From Burkholderiales bacterium (lineage in GTDB: Bacteria; Pseudomonadota; Gammaproteobacteria; Burkholderiales; Burkholderiaceae_A): 12,338 nucleotides of DNA. Below are positions 1 to 6,431 of this stretch, one piece after another. The stretch's first letter is position 1. Each line of letters opens with the position of its first letter. The stretch covers positions 1 through 12,338 of the forward strand of contig JAURFZ010000034.1 in NCBI GenBank assembly GCA_030834045.1. Reading direction: 5' to 3'. A program made the translations under genes and the position numbers. The notes under the pieces are model-generated. The model made no database searches. It was given only the letters and a program-made list of their open reading frames with translations, and was not told the origin of the DNA.

Positions 1-439
1 GCTCCTGCAAAGGTTTCGTCCCGCAGACCAGTTAACGGCGGTGCCTGCTAATGGCCAGGGTGTGCGCGCCCTTTTGCGCACCCTAAAGTCGGGCGGTGTC
101 ATCGGCATTCTTCCCGATCAGGTTCCCTCCCAGGGCGAGGGCGTCTGGGTAAATTTCTTTGGTCGGCCTGCCTACACGATGAGTCTGCCAGTTCGACTGG
201 CCCAGGCCACTGGGGCACCTCTTGTCTGGGTGCTCGCCGTTCGCCGCCCCGGCGGCTGGTCGCTTGTATTTAAGCCCTGGCAGTGGCTTGAATCGAGACC
301 TCTTGAGGACCCAGATCGTCTTGCCCTCGATCTCCAGGCGATGAACCACCAGCTCGAAGATTTGATTGCCCTTACGCCTGAGCAGTACCTCTGGGGTTAC
401 AACCGTTACCGCGGCAGGCCCCCGCCGCAGGTCAGCTAG
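1..439 (+). CDS. LpxL/HtrB-family lysophospholipid (lipid A) acyltransferase, 3' part
   Basis: This is the C-terminal part of a lipid A late acyltransferase of the LpxL/LpxM (HtrB) family. These inner-membrane enzymes move an acyl chain from acyl-ACP onto a lipid A precursor. The frame is open from base 2, so the gene starts before the window and the Met/Val codons inside are not true starts. Visible family features are the LPDQ motif followed by a Gly-rich turn, the FFGRPAYT block, an Ala/Leu-rich stretch with APLVW, and the C-terminal PEQYLWGYNRYR...P signature. The catalytic HX4D motif would lie upstream and cannot be checked. In betaproteobacteria one or two such genes often precede dapF, as here, with a 38-base gap. 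Which acyl position it modifies cannot be told from this fragment. Confidence 0.88.
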   Translation, partial: LLQRFRPADQLTAVPANGQGVRALLRTLKSGGVIGILPDQVPSQGEGVWVNFFGRPAYTMSLPVRLAQATGAPLVWVLAVRRPGGWSLVFKPWQWLESRPLEDPDRLALDLQAMNHQLEDLIALTPEQYLWGYNRYRGRPPPQVS

Positions 440-453
440 CCTGGAGGCCTGCG
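426..453 (+). promoter_or_regulatory. Small inverted repeat across the acyltransferase stop codon
   Basis: CGCAGG (426-431) and CCTGCG (448-453) are exact reverse complements. The stem can extend inward by a G-U pair and a C-G pair, leaving a loop of about 12 bases. The stop codon of the acyltransferase lies in the loop. Only a short TATTT follows, so it is a poor intrinsic terminator. It may be chance. Confidence 0.2.
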
Positions 454-464
454 TATTTACCGTC

Positions 465-470
465 CATAAT
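465..470 (+). promoter_or_regulatory. Possible -10 element directly before dapF
   Basis: CATAAT matches the sigma-70 -10 consensus at five of six positions. It ends 7 bases before the dapF ATG, so a transcript from it would start at or next to the start codon. No good -35 is seen at 16-18 bases upstream. Because dapF also lacks a Shine-Dalgarno sequence close to its start, a leaderless dapF transcript is possible but unproven. Confidence 0.22.
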
Positions 471-477
471 TGCGCCC

Positions 478-1374
478 ATGCGAGTTCAATTCACCAAGAT
501 GCACGGCGCAGGCAATGATTTTGTTGTGATTGATGCCCGCCACAATCCGTTTGATGCCTTGATGCGTCCCGAGGCCATTCGTAGGCTTGCAGACCGTCGG
601 TTCGGAATTGGTGCCGATCAGGTGCTTTTTGTTGCCAAGCCGTCTGTGCAAGAGGCGCAATTCGACTATCGAATTTTTAATGCCGATGGCCTTGAAGTTG
701 AGCAGTGTGGAAATGGCGCGCGATGCTTCGCGCGTTTTGTTGCCGAGAAGGGCCTGGTCTCAGCCAAAACGTTTAAGGTCAACACTCTTGCAGGCCTTAT
801 TGAGCCGATGCTTAATGACGATGGCAGTGTCACGGTTGACATGGGCCCGGCCCAGTTCGATCCGAAGGCCCTTCCCCTTCAGGTTGAGGGGCTTGAGGCC
901 GAGCAGCATGAAGGTCAGTGGGTTTATTTGTTTGAGCCCGAGCATCCTGGCATGGGTTTTAAAAGCTTCTGGGCAGCCCCTGTCTCTATGGGCAACCCGC
1001 ATCTTGTTCAATGGGTTGATGACCTGCAGACAGCATCGGTGGAGAAAATTGGCAGATGGCTTAATGCCCACCCACGACTTCCGAAGGGGGTGAATGCCGG
1101 CTTTGCAAGTCTTGATCCGCAGACCAACTGCCTGCATCTGCGCGTCTACGAGCGAGGTGCTGGCGAGACCCTTGCCTGTGGCACAGGGGCTTGTGCGGCA
1201 GCGTTGTCTGCCTTGGCGCAGGGTCGCCTTGCCCATCAAACGCCGGTTCAGGTGGTGACACGTGGGGGGCTTCTTCGCATTGATTGGCGCACTGAAAATG
1301 CCGAGCTAGAAAAGAACACGGTGTTGCTCACGGGGCCTGCTGTCACCGTGTTTTCTGGGGAGATTGAGCTATGA
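478..1374 (+). CDS. dapF: Diaminopimelate epimerase DapF
   Basis: DapF converts LL- to meso-diaminopimelate in the cytoplasm, the last step before meso-DAP enters peptidoglycan or is decarboxylated to lysine. The 298-residue protein has near the usual length. Both halves of the two-domain fold carry their signatures: HGAGNDF at residues 9-15, the first catalytic cysteine Cys77 in EQCGNGAR, and the second, Cys234, in LACGTGACAA preceded by ERGAGET. The Cys/Cys pair does the cofactor-free deprotonation and reprotonation. The stop overlaps the DUF484 start as ATGA, which points to translational coupling. No clear Shine-Dalgarno lies within 15 bases of the ATG; GGAGG at 443-447 is too far away. 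The start is supported by the family N-terminus (M-x-F-x-KMHGAGND). Confidence 0.97.
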   Translation: MRVQFTKMHGAGNDFVVIDARHNPFDALMRPEAIRRLADRRFGIGADQVLFVAKPSVQEAQFDYRIFNADGLEVEQCGNGARCFARFVAEKGLVSAKTFKVNTLAGLIEPMLNDDGSVTVDMGPAQFDPKALPLQVEGLEAEQHEGQWVYLFEPEHPGMGFKSFWAAPVSMGNPHLVQWVDDLQTASVEKIGRWLNAHPRLPKGVNAGFASLDPQTNCLHLRVYERGAGETLACGTGACAAALSALAQGRLAHQTPVQVVTRGGLLRIDWRTENAELEKNTVLLTGPAVTVFSGEIEL

Positions 1375-2156
1375 CCGATGACCAGGTGAAGGCCTTTCTT
1401 TTGCAGCGACCTGGTTTTCTCAGAGACCACCCCGAACTTCTTTTTGAACTTGAGATTGAGGCCGAGCCTGCCGATCAGGTCCAGGGTGGCTCGGTGGTCT
1501 CCTTGGTCGAGAAGCAGGCTGCCCTGTTGCGCGTCAAGGTTCGCCATCAACAGGATCGCGTGGCCCAACTGCTTAGGGTGGTCGAAGAAAACAACGCGAT
1601 TCATCAAAAGCTCTTGGGCTGGATTCGCAGCCTTTTGTTGGCTCGAACGCAGAGTCTGCGGGTGAAGCAGTCGGTCGGTGGGCTCGCCCAGGCCTTTTCG
1701 GTTCCCTTGGTCAGGCTTGTGACCTGGCAGCCCGAGCTTGAGAAAGTCTTCCGTGGCCTTCAGCCCGATTGCCAGGTTCTGTCTGCACTTGCGATCGATC
1801 ACGAGACGCAGGGCCGACTGATTGAGATGGCAACGGCGCTTGCGCATCCGGTCTGCCTTCCTGCGCATTCCTACCAGGCCGGGCTTGGTTTTATTGGGGT
1901 GGGTGCAAGAACGGGATCGCAGGACCTTGGTATCAATCCATCGGGCTCCGTTGCCCTGCTTCCGCTAAGGGCTGGTCTTGCGCCAAAGGCCGCAGGGCTG
2001 ATGGTCTTGGCCAGTGATGACCCGGGCCGGTTCAGTCAGGACCATGGCATTGATTTCCTTGTAAGCATTGCCGAGCTAGTAAGTGCCTGCCTTCTTGGCG
2101 GGGCCCTTACGCGGCCCGTCAAGCTCAAGAGGGTAAAGGGCGATGCAGACGGTTGA
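1371..2156 (+). CDS. DUF484 family protein
   Basis: This is a member of the DUF484 family (PF04340), 261 residues, function not established. The N-terminal part holds the family pattern VKAFLLQRPGFLRDHPELL (residues 6-24), then SLVEKQAALLR and a heptad-rich helical stretch (about 44-85) likely to form a coiled coil. The C-terminal part is predicted to be GAF-like from knowledge of the family and ends with GSVALLPLR and an RFSQDHGIDFL block. It starts within the dapF stop (4-base overlap) and its 3' end overlaps xerC by 14 bases. The order dapF-DUF484-xerC also occurs in E. coli (dapF-yigA-xerC), so it has been kept across beta- and gammaproteobacteria. That suggests a link to XerC or to cell-cycle events, which is inference only. 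No catalytic motif or transmembrane segment is evident. Confidence 0.88.
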   Translation: MTDDQVKAFLLQRPGFLRDHPELLFELEIEAEPADQVQGGSVVSLVEKQAALLRVKVRHQQDRVAQLLRVVEENNAIHQKLLGWIRSLLLARTQSLRVKQSVGGLAQAFSVPLVRLVTWQPELEKVFRGLQPDCQVLSALAIDHETQGRLIEMATALAHPVCLPAHSYQAGLGFIGVGARTGSQDLGINPSGSVALLPLRAGLAPKAAGLMVLASDDPGRFSQDHGIDFLVSIAELVSACLLGGALTRPVKLKRVKGDADG

Positions 2157-3207
2157 GGCGTACTTTTGCGTGACCGACGACCATGTCCAGAGCTATCTAG
2201 AGAGTCTGCGCAGTCGTCAGTTTTCCGACCAGACGCTGCTTGCCTACCAACGCGAACTGAAGGAACTTAAGGCCGCCCTGACGGAGACCTCGGCGCAGGC
2301 AAGCCCCGTGGCTGCGCTGCGTGCTCATCTGGCTCAAGCCCGAGGCGTTGGACTCAAGCCCTCAAGCCTTGCTCGGCGCCTTGCGGCATGGCGAAGTTTT
2401 CTTCGCTGGCTTGCAGAAACCAAACTCGGTGCTGCCTCGCAGGCAGCCCTTCTTCTTGGCCAGCTAAAGGCCCTTCGACCCCCGCGTCCTGGCAGGCCCT
2501 TACCCAAACTCTTGTCGGTGGAGGAGGCTGTGTCCTTGGCCCAAGGCCCCAACGCATTAGAGCCCAGGCAACCAGGTGACCTTATGGACGATTGGGACGC
2601 CATGCCGATGGGCTCTCGGGCGTGGTATGCCTCATGGGCAGTGGTGCGCGACCGGGCGGCCATTGAGCTCTTGTATTCCTGTGGGCTTCGCGTCTCAGAG
2701 CTTACTGGGCTTGACACCCAGCCCTCGGGCCCTTGGACCGGATGGCTTGACTTACAGGCAAGCGACATTGTTGTGGTGGGCAAGGGCAATAAGCTGCGTA
2801 GGCTTCCTGTGGGCGCCCCTGCCCTTAAGGCTGTTCAGGTCTGGCTCGAGCTGCGTGCACGGGTTCTTCGTGGGCTGCACCTTGAGCCTGACAAAGGCCC
2901 AGTCTTTATTGATCGATCAGGCCAGCGTATGAATCGTCGGGCCGTGCATCGTCTTGTTCAGGTAGCCGCCGAAAGGCTAAAGCTCTCGCAGCCGGTGCAC
3001 CCGCACATGCTGCGACATTCGTTTGCGAGTCATCTTCTGCAGTCCAGTGGCGATCTGCGCGCCGTTCAGGAGCTGCTTGGCCATGCCCAGATAACAACCA
3101 CGCAGGTCTACACTCACCTTGATTTTCAGCGACTTGCCCAGGTTTACGACCAGACCCATCCACGAGCCCGGCGTAAGATCAAAGGCTTTGGCACAATCGG
3201 GTCATGA
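2143..3207 (+). CDS. xerC: Tyrosine site-specific recombinase XerC
   Basis: XerC acts with XerD and FtsK at the dif site to resolve chromosome dimers before division. The full catalytic set of a tyrosine recombinase is visible: Arg183 (GLRVSEL), Lys214 (GKGNK), His288 and Arg291 (HPHMLRH), His314 (LLGHAQ) and the nucleophile Tyr323 (VYTHLDF). The N-terminal SAM-like core-binding domain spans about 12-95. At 354 residues it is about 50 longer than E. coli XerC. Extra sequence lies at about 132-165, rich in Pro, Asp and Trp, and at 192-200, with a short basic tail at the C-terminus. The ATG at 2143 follows AGAGGG (2128-2133). An in-frame GTG at 2170 is a possible alternative. The stop overlaps the cobW-type gene by 4 bases. 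Location next to DUF484 and dapF marks it as chromosomal XerC rather than a phage integrase. Confidence 0.95.
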   Translation: MQTVEAYFCVTDDHVQSYLESLRSRQFSDQTLLAYQRELKELKAALTETSAQASPVAALRAHLAQARGVGLKPSSLARRLAAWRSFLRWLAETKLGAASQAALLLGQLKALRPPRPGRPLPKLLSVEEAVSLAQGPNALEPRQPGDLMDDWDAMPMGSRAWYASWAVVRDRAAIELLYSCGLRVSELTGLDTQPSGPWTGWLDLQASDIVVVGKGNKLRRLPVGAPALKAVQVWLELRARVLRGLHLEPDKGPVFIDRSGQRMNRRAVHRLVQVAAERLKLSQPVHPHMLRHSFASHLLQSSGDLRAVQELLGHAQITTTQVYTHLDFQRLAQVYDQTHPRARRKIKGFGTIGS

Positions 3208-4172
3208 TTCCTGTCACCATCCTTACTGGCTTTCTCGGCGCGGGCAAGACCACGCTTCTTAAACGAATCCTCACCGAAGACCACGGCCACCGGATTGCGG
3301 TCATTGAAAATGAATTCGGTGAAGAGAGCATCGACAATGATCTTCTGTTTCACGACCAGACCGAGCAGATTATTGAGATGAACAATGGCTGCCTTTGCTG
3401 CACCGTGCGCGGCGACCTGGCGGAGATTCTTGGGCGGCTGCGGTCGCAGCGTCAGGCCAATGAGCTTGCCTTTGATCGCGTTGTGATAGAGACCACGGGG
3501 CTTGCCGAACCCGGCCCTGTTGCGCAGACTTTTTTTGTGGATGACCAGGTGGCCGAGCATTTCCTCCTCGATGCCATTATTACGGTGGTCGATGCCGTTC
3601 ACGGCGAGCAGCAGTTAAGTGACCATTCCGAGGCACGTGCTCAGGTGGGTTTTGCCGACCGCCTTCTTATTTCAAAGGCAGATAAGGCGAGCCCAGAGGC
3701 GGTGCAGGCGCTTCGGACAAGGCTTACCCGCATGAACCCCCGCGCCGCCATTGGCGAGGTCCATTTTGGTCAGACCCCCATTGAGGCGATCTTGGATATT
3801 CGGGGTTTTAATCTCAATGCGGCCCTTGAAATTAACCCTGACTTTCTTGATACCGATCAGCACCACCATCACGATGATGACGTCTCATCCTTTATTTTTA
3901 AGGCCAGCCGGCCCTTTGACGCCGACCGTTTCGAGGCGTTTATGTCGGCTGTTTCCCAGACCTATGGGCCCCAACTCTTTCGATACAAAGGCCTTCTTTG
4001 GCTTAAAGGCCACGATAATCAGATGATCTTTCAGGGTGTTCATATGCTCATGGGCGGTGACAAGGGCAGAGCCTGGAAGCCGCAAGAGGCTCGCGAAAGC
4101 CGGCTTGTTTTTATTGGTCGAGACCTTCCCAGAGATACAATCGAAAAAGGTTTACAGCAGTGCCTGGTTTAA
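3204..4172 (+). CDS. CobW/COG0523-family GTPase (YjiA/ZNG1-like metal chaperone)
   Basis: This is a G3E-family P-loop GTPase of the CobW/COG0523 group, 322 residues, cytoplasmic. Members deliver or insert metals, often zinc, into client proteins. Visible motifs are Walker A GFLGAGKTTLL (9-19), the ENEFGEESID switch region (35-44), the metal-binding CLCC (Cys63, Cys65, Cys66), ETTGLAEP (96-103), the SKAD base-recognition motif (157-160) in place of canonical NKxD, and a short His/Asp cluster HHHHDDD (220-226) between the GTPase and C-terminal domains. The C-terminal CobW domain runs about 228-320. Its ATG overlaps the xerC stop. It lies just before dksA; COG0523 genes and zinc-independent DksA paralogues are known to be linked in zinc-starvation regulons. 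No Zur-type operator was recognised here. The true metal and client cannot be read from sequence. Confidence 0.92.
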   Translation: MIPVTILTGFLGAGKTTLLKRILTEDHGHRIAVIENEFGEESIDNDLLFHDQTEQIIEMNNGCLCCTVRGDLAEILGRLRSQRQANELAFDRVVIETTGLAEPGPVAQTFFVDDQVAEHFLLDAIITVVDAVHGEQQLSDHSEARAQVGFADRLLISKADKASPEAVQALRTRLTRMNPRAAIGEVHFGQTPIEAILDIRGFNLNAALEINPDFLDTDQHHHHDDDVSSFIFKASRPFDADRFEAFMSAVSQTYGPQLFRYKGLLWLKGHDNQMIFQGVHMLMGGDKGRAWKPQEARESRLVFIGRDLPRDTIEKGLQQCLV

Positions 4173-4282
4173 AGCCTGCTGGAATGGATCGTCGTTTGTT
4201 CTAAAGCTTACATACAAAGCCCATTAGCGTACTCCGACGGGCAGATCCATTGGTTGTTTTTGTTTTGTAGAAAGTAGGCGTT
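4173..4282 (+). promoter_or_regulatory. dksA upstream region with potential branched RNA fold
   Basis: This 110-base gap is the only sizeable one in the left block. AATGGATC (4183-4190) and GATCCATT (4244-4251) form an exact 8-bp outer stem. Inside, TTTGT (4195-4199) pairs with ACAAA (4214-4218), and the abutting GCCC (4219-4222) pairs with GGGC (4239-4242), giving a three-way junction on paper. GTCG (4191-4194) and CGAC (4235-4238) offer an alternative pairing. A T-rich run (about 4250-4267) follows, then AGTAGG (4273-4278) as a weak ribosome binding site 4 bases before the ATG. It could be a structured leader or a weak terminator after cobW. I found no convincing -35/-10 pair. Confidence 0.3.
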
Positions 4283-4711
4283 ATGAAAGAAGTCGTTCAA
4301 CAACCCATCGCATCTGATGAAGAGCTCTTGTCGCAGCCGGGCTCCGAGTACATGAGTCCTGCGCAGCTCGATTACTTCCGACGAAAACTTCAGAACCTTG
4401 AGGCCGAGCTTCGAGTCAATGCGGGTGAGACCACCGAGCACCTCCGAGAGACGGTCTTGGTTCCCGACCCTGCCGATCGCGCAACCATTGAAGAAGAGCA
4501 TTCGCTTGAGTTACGAACCCGTGACCGAGAGCGCAAGCTTATAAAAAAAGTAGAGCAGGCCATCGCCCGCATTGGCTCCGGGGACTACGGCTACTGCGAA
4601 GAAACGGGCGAACCCATTGGACTGCAAAGACTTTTAGCCCGGCCAACGGCAACACTCTCGGTTGAAGCACAAGAGCGTCGCGAGCTTCGCCAAAAGCAGT
4701 TCGGCGACTAA
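4283..4711 (+). CDS. dksA: RNA polymerase-binding transcription factor DksA, one-cysteine type
   Basis: DksA binds in the secondary channel of RNA polymerase and, with ppGpp, tunes rRNA and amino-acid promoters. The 142-residue protein has the usual parts: an N-terminal helix, a coiled coil whose tip keeps the key residues Asp62, Asp65 and Ala67 (DPADRA), the EEEHSLELRTRDRERKL arm, and a C-terminal globular domain. The zinc finger has only Cys105. By alignment with E. coli DksA the other three cysteine positions are Thr108, Ser126 and Ala129 (CEET ... LSVEA). This CxxT...S/A pattern is known from zinc-independent DksA proteins such as alphaproteobacterial DksA. It follows a COG0523 GTPase gene and precedes argB by 24 bases. 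The start is set by the weak AGTAGG site. Confidence 0.95.
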   Translation: MKEVVQQPIASDEELLSQPGSEYMSPAQLDYFRRKLQNLEAELRVNAGETTEHLRETVLVPDPADRATIEEEHSLELRTRDRERKLIKKVEQAIARIGSGDYGYCEETGEPIGLQRLLARPTATLSVEAQERRELRQKQFGD

Positions 4712-4735
4712 CTCTCCGACGCTCGCCAATCCACC

Positions 4736-5623
4736 GTGACCGAGCCTATCCTTCAGGCTGGCCAAAAGGCAGCGCTTCTTGCTGAGGCGCTTCCCTACAT
4801 TCGTCGGTTTCATGGCAAGACAGTGGTGGTGAAGTACGGCGGCAATGCAATGACGGACGAGTCATTGAAGCGCGGCTTTGCTCATGATGTTGTCCTTCTT
4901 AAGCTTGTTGGCATTAATGTTGTGGTGGTTCATGGGGGTGGGCCGCAAATTGAAGAACTCTTAAGCCGGGTAGGCAAGAAGGGTGAGTTCATTCAGGGCA
5001 TGCGCGTGACCGACTCCGAGACCATGGACATTGTCGAGATGGTGCTTGCCGGCAAGGTGAACAAAGAAATCGTAGAGCTTATTAACCACGCGGGTGGCAA
5101 GGCGGTTGGCCTCACTGGCCAGGACGGCGGACTTATTCGTGCCTCAAAGCTCATGATCAACTCAACGGACCTTCCCGACCAACTCCTGGATATTGGCCAT
5201 GTTGGCCAGATTGAGCAGGTGGATCCCGACATCGTTTATTCGCTTCTGAAGTCTGGTTTCATTCCAGTCATTGCGCCGATCGGTTCGGGCAACCAGGGCG
5301 AAACCTACAATATTAATGCCGATCTTGTTGCAGGAAAGATTGCCGAAATTCTAAAGGCCGAGAAGCTGGTTCTTATGACCAACACCCCCGGCGTGCTCGA
5401 CCGCAAGGGTCAGCTCATCACCGGGCTGACCGCCAAAGAGGTGGACACCCTTTTTGCCGATGGCACCTTGTCGGGAGGCATGCTTCCAAAAATTAGCTCT
5501 GCTCTTGATGCAGCCAAGGCTGGCGTGCACTCGGTTCACATTATTGATGGCCGTGTACCTAATAGTCTTTTACTTGAAATCCTTACGGCTGAAGGCGTAG
5601 GCACCATGATTCGATCGCACTGA
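4736..5623 (+). CDS. argB: Acetylglutamate kinase ArgB
   Basis: ArgB phosphorylates N-acetyl-L-glutamate with ATP, the second step of arginine biosynthesis. The 295-residue protein shows the amino-acid kinase fold signatures: VVKYGGNAM (about 31-39), VVVVHGGGPQIEE (glycine-rich substrate loop, about 63-75), NINADLVAGKIAEIL with KLVLMTNTPGV (nucleotide region), and the C-terminal SGGMLPKI and HIIDGRVPNSLLLE blocks. An N-terminal helical extension (AALLAEALPYIRRF) is the type found in hexameric arginine-sensitive enzymes, so feedback inhibition by arginine is likely but inferred. The start is GTG, giving MTEP; there is no recognisable Shine-Dalgarno in the 24 bases after dksA. A weak 5-bp inverted repeat (4703-4707 with 4723-4727) spans the dksA stop. 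The HAD gene follows after 20 bases. Confidence 0.96.
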   Translation: MTEPILQAGQKAALLAEALPYIRRFHGKTVVVKYGGNAMTDESLKRGFAHDVVLLKLVGINVVVVHGGGPQIEELLSRVGKKGEFIQGMRVTDSETMDIVEMVLAGKVNKEIVELINHAGGKAVGLTGQDGGLIRASKLMINSTDLPDQLLDIGHVGQIEQVDPDIVYSLLKSGFIPVIAPIGSGNQGETYNINADLVAGKIAEILKAEKLVLMTNTPGVLDRKGQLITGLTAKEVDTLFADGTLSGGMLPKISSALDAAKAGVHSVHIIDGRVPNSLLLEILTAEGVGTMIRSH

Positions 5624-5643
5624 GAAGGTGTGATTGGGTCTTT

Positions 5644-6420
5644 ATGCCGATTCATAAGCGTCGTTACAGCAAAGCGTTCACTGGGCAAGCCGGGCGAGGG
5701 TCTCGGCTTTGGCTCTTTGATCTTGACAACACACTGCATGACGCAAGCTGGCGGCTTATGAAGGAAATCAACCGCCGCATGACGCTCTATATTCAGGCAA
5801 GGCTTAACCTCGATGAGGAACAGGCCTCGGCCCTTAGAACCCGCTATTGGAAGCGTTATGGGGCAACCCTTTTGGGATTGGTTGCTCATCACGGGGTTGA
5901 TGCCGCAGACTTTCTGGAAAAGACACATCCCACAGAGACGCTAGACAACTATTTCCTTCCAAACCCGGGTCTTGCACGAAGGCTTGCGGCAGTTAAGGGT
6001 GAGCGCTGGTTAATTACCAATGCGCCCCGAGCCTATGCACAAGAGGTTGTTAAACGGCTAGGCCTTCAGCATTTTTTTCATGCTGCAATTCATATCGACG
6101 AGATGCGCATTCATGGTCGGCTGCGGCCTAAGCCCTCGCACTTACTCTGGGCCCGTATTCGTCAATGGTCCCGGTCAACGGAGGGCCGGACAGACCCACA
6201 TGGTCGTGAACGCATGGTTATTGATGACAGCGACGGTAACCTGCGTTCGGCCCATCGCCAAGGCCTGCGTACTGTCCGGTTCAACGGTTCCCCAAGCCAT
6301 GCACGCCTTGGCTGGCGCCTGGGACGCCCATTTTCTGCCCGACGCCCCAGTTTTGTTCGGCATCAAGTAAACTCATGGTCGACCTTGGTGCGAAGGATTG
6401 GGCCTCCCCAATCCTTATAG
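5644..6420 (+). CDS. HAD-superfamily hydrolase, pyrimidine 5'-nucleotidase type
   Basis: This is a cytoplasmic haloacid dehalogenase-type phosphatase of 258 residues. All four HAD motifs are present: motif I FDLDNT with nucleophile Asp26 and acid/base Asp28, motif II Thr125 (LITNAP), motif III Lys163 (RPKPS), and motif IV Asp194-Asp195 (VIDDSDGNL). A helical cap lies between motifs I and II (about 35-115). The order argB-HAD-slmA is typical of betaproteobacteria, where the HAD is usually called a pyrimidine 5'-nucleotidase (SDT1-like). The real substrate is not determined by sequence; nucleoside monophosphates or FMN are plausible. An Arg-rich N-terminus (residues 5-22) precedes motif I. The last nine codons lie within and beside a perfect hairpin just before slmA. 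The ribosome binding site is weak (AAGGTG at 5625-5630). Confidence 0.9.
   Translation: MPIHKRRYSKAFTGQAGRGSRLWLFDLDNTLHDASWRLMKEINRRMTLYIQARLNLDEEQASALRTRYWKRYGATLLGLVAHHGVDAADFLEKTHPTETLDNYFLPNPGLARRLAAVKGERWLITNAPRAYAQEVVKRLGLQHFFHAAIHIDEMRIHGRLRPKPSHLLWARIRQWSRSTEGRTDPHGRERMVIDDSDGNLRSAHRQGLRTVRFNGSPSHARLGWRLGRPFSARRPSFVRHQVNSWSTLVRRIGPPQSL
6393..6416 (+). promoter_or_regulatory. Perfect 10-bp hairpin upstream of slmA
   Basis: AAGGATTGGG (6393-6402) and CCCAATCCTT (6407-6416) are exact reverse complements around the four-base loop CCTC. The repeat encodes the last HAD residues and ends 5 bases before GGAG, the slmA ribosome binding site. No T-run follows, so it is not a standard intrinsic terminator. 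It could limit slmA translation, mark an RNA processing site, or be a protein-binding dyad. It does not match the SlmA-binding consensus GTGAGTACTCAC. Confidence 0.45.
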
Positions 6421-6424
6421 GGAG
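6421..6424 (+). promoter_or_regulatory. Ribosome binding site that sets the slmA start
   Basis: GGAG lies 7 bases before the ATG at 6432, directly after the HAD stop TAG (6418-6420). It favours 6432 over the in-frame ATG at 6375, which has no such site and would add 19 residues unlike the family. Confidence 0.75.
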
Positions 6425-6431
6425 TTCTGTC

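Noticed and set aside
587..1093. Long second frame inside dapF
   Set aside because: It is in a different frame of a clear dapF and has no recognisable motif; it is a by-product of codon bias.
2334..2789. Minus-strand open frame opposite xerC
   Set aside because: Low-complexity Arg/Ser/Pro-rich sequence without motifs, opposite a conserved coding region.
2143..3207. Tyrosine recombinase as a sign of a phage or integrative element
   Set aside because: It matches XerC in motifs and context (dapF-DUF484-xerC); no attachment repeats, tRNA or phage genes are near.
3861..3881. His-rich run in the CobW-type protein as an artificial tag or repeat
   Set aside because: Short His/Asp runs between the two domains are normal in COG0523 metal chaperones.
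4173..4282. Zur operator or clear sigma-70 promoter upstream of dksA
   Set aside because: No palindrome of Zur type and no -35/-10 pair with acceptable spacing could be found by eye.
6375..6431. Upstream in-frame ATG extending slmA by 19 residues
   Set aside because: The added residues do not resemble SlmA, there is no ribosome binding site, and the ATG at 6432 has GGAG at the right distance.
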